This document shows positions 62,253-64,000 of a DNA stretch of 64,000 nucleotides, piece after piece (position 1 is the first letter of the stretch; each line of letters begins with the position of its first letter). The notes under the pieces are model-generated. The model was given only the letters and a program-made list of their open reading frames with translations, was not told where the DNA came from and ran no database searches. Both the position numbers and the translations under genes were made by a program. Location: positions 62,001-126,000 of the forward strand of contig JBEKIL010000001.1 of NCBI GenBank assembly GCA_050011775.1. The letters run 5' to 3'. The DNA comes from CAVZMI01 sp050011775. Lineage in GTDB: Bacteria; Bacteroidota; Ignavibacteria; UBA10030; CAVZMI01.

Positions 62253-63782
62253 TCATTTTATTTCAGTTGTGTCCATCGTATCCCGATGTTCTGAATGATT
62301 CGATTGTTTCTTTTCTGCATTGTCTTTACGACTTTTCTCCCCGCCGGTTTCTTCTTTCGTATTCTTTAAATGATCTTTATGCTCTTCCTCAGATGGAGTC
62401 GATTGATCAATCGTTTTCGATAAGCCGGTGTGACCGGACATCTGGCTGATTGCCGCCTTCAGGTTACTCTCCGAATCGATGAGAAATTGGGAAGAGGTCA
62501 CGATCGTCTCACCTTCATGGAGACCATCGAGAATCTGCACAAAACCGTCGGCACTGACACCGAGCTTTACTTCGCGTGGATCGAAGTATCCGCCGCCGAG
62601 AGCCACGACGACAATATTTCTTTCACCCGATCGGATAATCGATTGTTCAGGTACTGCGATCGATTCGATCGACAGCGGTGATGCGATTTTCACTGTTACA
62701 AACATCTCCGGTTTAAACTCATAGTGCGGTGTGTTTTGAAATTCTATCCTTACTTTCGCAGTTTTAGTTTCCATATTAACCATCGGATAGACATACGTGA
62801 TAATTCCCTTGAAACTCTTACCCGGTAAATACGAAAGATCGATATCGGCATGTTGCCCGACCTTTACCCATGCAAGTTCGTATTGATAAATTTCGGCAAG
62901 GATCCATACTTTCGAGAGATTTGCAATTTTATAGAGTTCCATTCCGGACATGACATTCTGCCCTTTCTGGACCATTTTTTCCATCACAAATCCATCGGCA
63001 GGAGCGTATACTGTCATAGTTTTCGTCGGAGTTCCTCGTTCTTCGAGGGCCTTAACATCTTTCTCAGGGATATCCCAATTAAAAAGACGCCGCCGTGCAC
63101 TTTCAACGAGGTTCTCTGCACCTTTTCTCGCTTCCTCAGAATTGCTCTCGGCGAGTGTACGGCGATAACGGACTGCTTGCAGATATTCTTCCTGTGTTGT
63201 CACAAGATCCGGACTGTATATCGAGAGCAATGGTTCACCCTTTCGAACAGGTTTACCGGTGTAATCGACATAGAGGCGTTCGACCCATCCCATGACTTTT
63301 GTATTCACCGAAAATATTTTCGTCTCATCGAAATCGACTTTTCCGACAGTTCTGATCACCCTTGATAATTTCTTTTTTACTACCAGTTCGGTTTTTACTC
63401 CGATGTTTTGTACGACAGCCGGATCGATTTTGATTCCCTCCGTTTCATTTCCGCCCTCATAGACCGGCACGAGATCCATGCCACAATCGGGAGCTTTTCC
63501 AGGTTTATCGGATGTATACCAGGGATGCATCGGATCTTTATAATAGGCAATTTTTTTCTCGGCGGATGAAGTCCCTTGCTCCTCATAGACCGGTACGAAG
63601 TCCATCCCATCGGCTGCCTTCTTCGGCGTGGGAGATGTGTTTGCAGGATTCATCGGATCCCGATAGTACAATATCTTTCGTTCTTTTGTACCGGTCTTTG
63701 TACCTGATGAATGGAACAACAGCCACCCACCACCAACGCCGATGATAAGACACAGAATAGCCGTGATAATAATTGTTCGCAT
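62253..63782 (-). CDS. cusB: Periplasmic adaptor of heavy-metal efflux (CusB) with two N-terminal metal-binding repeats
   Basis: A 509-residue membrane-fusion protein bridging CusA and the outer-membrane channel. Membrane anchor 4-26; two heavy-metal-binding modules in tandem, YYRDPMNPANTSPTPKKAADG with FVPVY near 39-70 and YYKDPMHPWYTSDKPGKAPD with GMDLVPVY near 79-110; helical hairpin about 195-255; lipoyl and beta-barrel regions up to about 435; then a charged Lys/Glu/His-rich tail (about 440-509). Only the second module has the Cys (DCGMD). Strong GAGGAA box 6 bases before the ATG. Confidence 0.92.
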   Translation of the reverse strand: MRTIIITAILCLIIGVGGGWLLFHSSGTKTGTKERKILYYRDPMNPANTSPTPKKAADGMDFVPVYEEQGTSSAEKKIAYYKDPMHPWYTSDKPGKAPDCGMDLVPVYEGGNETEGIKIDPAVVQNIGVKTELVVKKKLSRVIRTVGKVDFDETKIFSVNTKVMGWVERLYVDYTGKPVRKGEPLLSIYSPDLVTTQEEYLQAVRYRRTLAESNSEEARKGAENLVESARRRLFNWDIPEKDVKALEERGTPTKTMTVYAPADGFVMEKMVQKGQNVMSGMELYKIANLSKVWILAEIYQYELAWVKVGQHADIDLSYLPGKSFKGIITYVYPMVNMETKTAKVRIEFQNTPHYEFKPEMFVTVKIASPLSIESIAVPEQSIIRSGERNIVVVALGGGYFDPREVKLGVSADGFVQILDGLHEGETIVTSSQFLIDSESNLKAAISQMSGHTGLSKTIDQSTPSEEEHKDHLKNTKEETGGEKSRKDNAEKKQSNHSEHRDTMDTTEIK

Positions 63783-63796
63783 ATGACATTCCTCGA

Positions 63797-64000
63797 TTAT
63801 TGTATTTTCTCTATAATTTCTTTCACGTCTAAACCGACCGCTTGTTCCAATTCTGCCTGACTTGCCATATAATTCATCACTGCCATCGCATGATCGTTTT
63901 TTACCATGAGCAGCATCCGGTACGCGTCGATGAGCATGAGAAATTCTGTCTTCCCTGTTTGGTACGCTGCAATGGTCGATTGAAGCGTCTGTTCCGCTTG
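63797..64000 (-). CDS. TolC-family outer-membrane efflux protein, N-terminus outside the window
   Basis: The last 67 codons plus stop of a gene that starts beyond the window. The reading QAEQTLQSTIAAYQTGKTEF is the end of the second TolC-type helical repeat, with AYRMLLMVKNDHAM and a coiled C-terminal AELEQAVGLDVKEII. It ends 14 bases before cusB, so it is the third component of the tripartite efflux operon. Confidence 0.85.
   Translation of the reverse strand, partial: QAEQTLQSTIAAYQTGKTEFLMLIDAYRMLLMVKNDHAMAVMNYMASQAELEQAVGLDVKEIIEKIQ

Overview
The window looks like a chromosomal segment of a Gram-negative member of the Bacteroidota-Chlorobiota (FCB) group, most likely an Ignavibacteria-type organism. 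The grounds are direct: six large secreted proteins end in a type IX secretion (T9SS) sorting domain of the 'YPNPFNPSTTI' kind, the T9SS sortase PorU is encoded here, and LPS-core genes (waaA, a GT9 heptosyltransferase) show an outer membrane. The taxonomic name is an inference. I see no integrase, phage genes, transposase or CRISPR array.

Layout. 1-3401: L-arabinose catabolism (araB cut by the window edge, araD, and a fucose-isomerase-family protein in the place of AraA). 3426-5908: a polyamine pair (deoxyhypusine-synthase-like protein and ornithine decarboxylase). 6089-9181: a secreted GH3 glycosidase. 9582-18010: a cluster of seven small secreted beta-rich proteins, a PapD-like chaperone candidate and a large outer-membrane usher-like protein with a C-terminal SPOR domain, all on the minus strand. 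18386-20735: a soluble histidine kinase and an NtrC-type sigma54 activator, divergent from the cluster. 20821-28360: a T9SS cargo protein, YqhQ, prfA, tadA, tRNA-Arg, a lipoprotein and a large hybrid kinase. 28679-35059: priA, then larC-waaA-heptosyltransferase as overlapping genes. 35144-37764: a MoxR/ChlI-like ATPase with a VWA protein. 37838-42745: tRNA-Leu, an RRM protein and secreted proteins or lipoproteins. 42974-49138: a DUF362 protein with T9SS tail, a GH30 xylanase-like lipoprotein and a GH9 cellulase. 49344-50891: an SDR and a nitroreductase. 51444-51987: a strange insertion-riddled tRNA-Met-like sequence followed by an intact tRNA-Met. 52086-58495: porU and ccmF. 58552-64000: a heavy-metal efflux operon (tolC-like, cusB, cusA and a Cys-rich small protein with an in-frame UGA).

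How it fits together: extracellular GH3, GH9 and GH30 enzymes release plant polysaccharide sugars, the ara genes consume pentose, and PorU processes the T9SS cargo. The most unusual part is the 9.6-18 kb cluster, which I read as an undescribed chaperone/usher-like surface-fibre system. Four sites of the form TGGCAY-N5-TTGA lie upstream of its genes and of its own kinase, and two copies of an upstream element pair are placed with the same spacing (87 bp between elements, about 73 bp from each promoter core). This fits control by sigma54 and the adjacent NtrC-type activator. Two tandem pilin cassettes share promoter, upstream elements, gene and terminator. Other items that stand out are the in-frame UGA in the Cys-rich metal-operon protein, the tRNA-Met-like composite, and a dispersed repeat inserted in frame into yqhQ.
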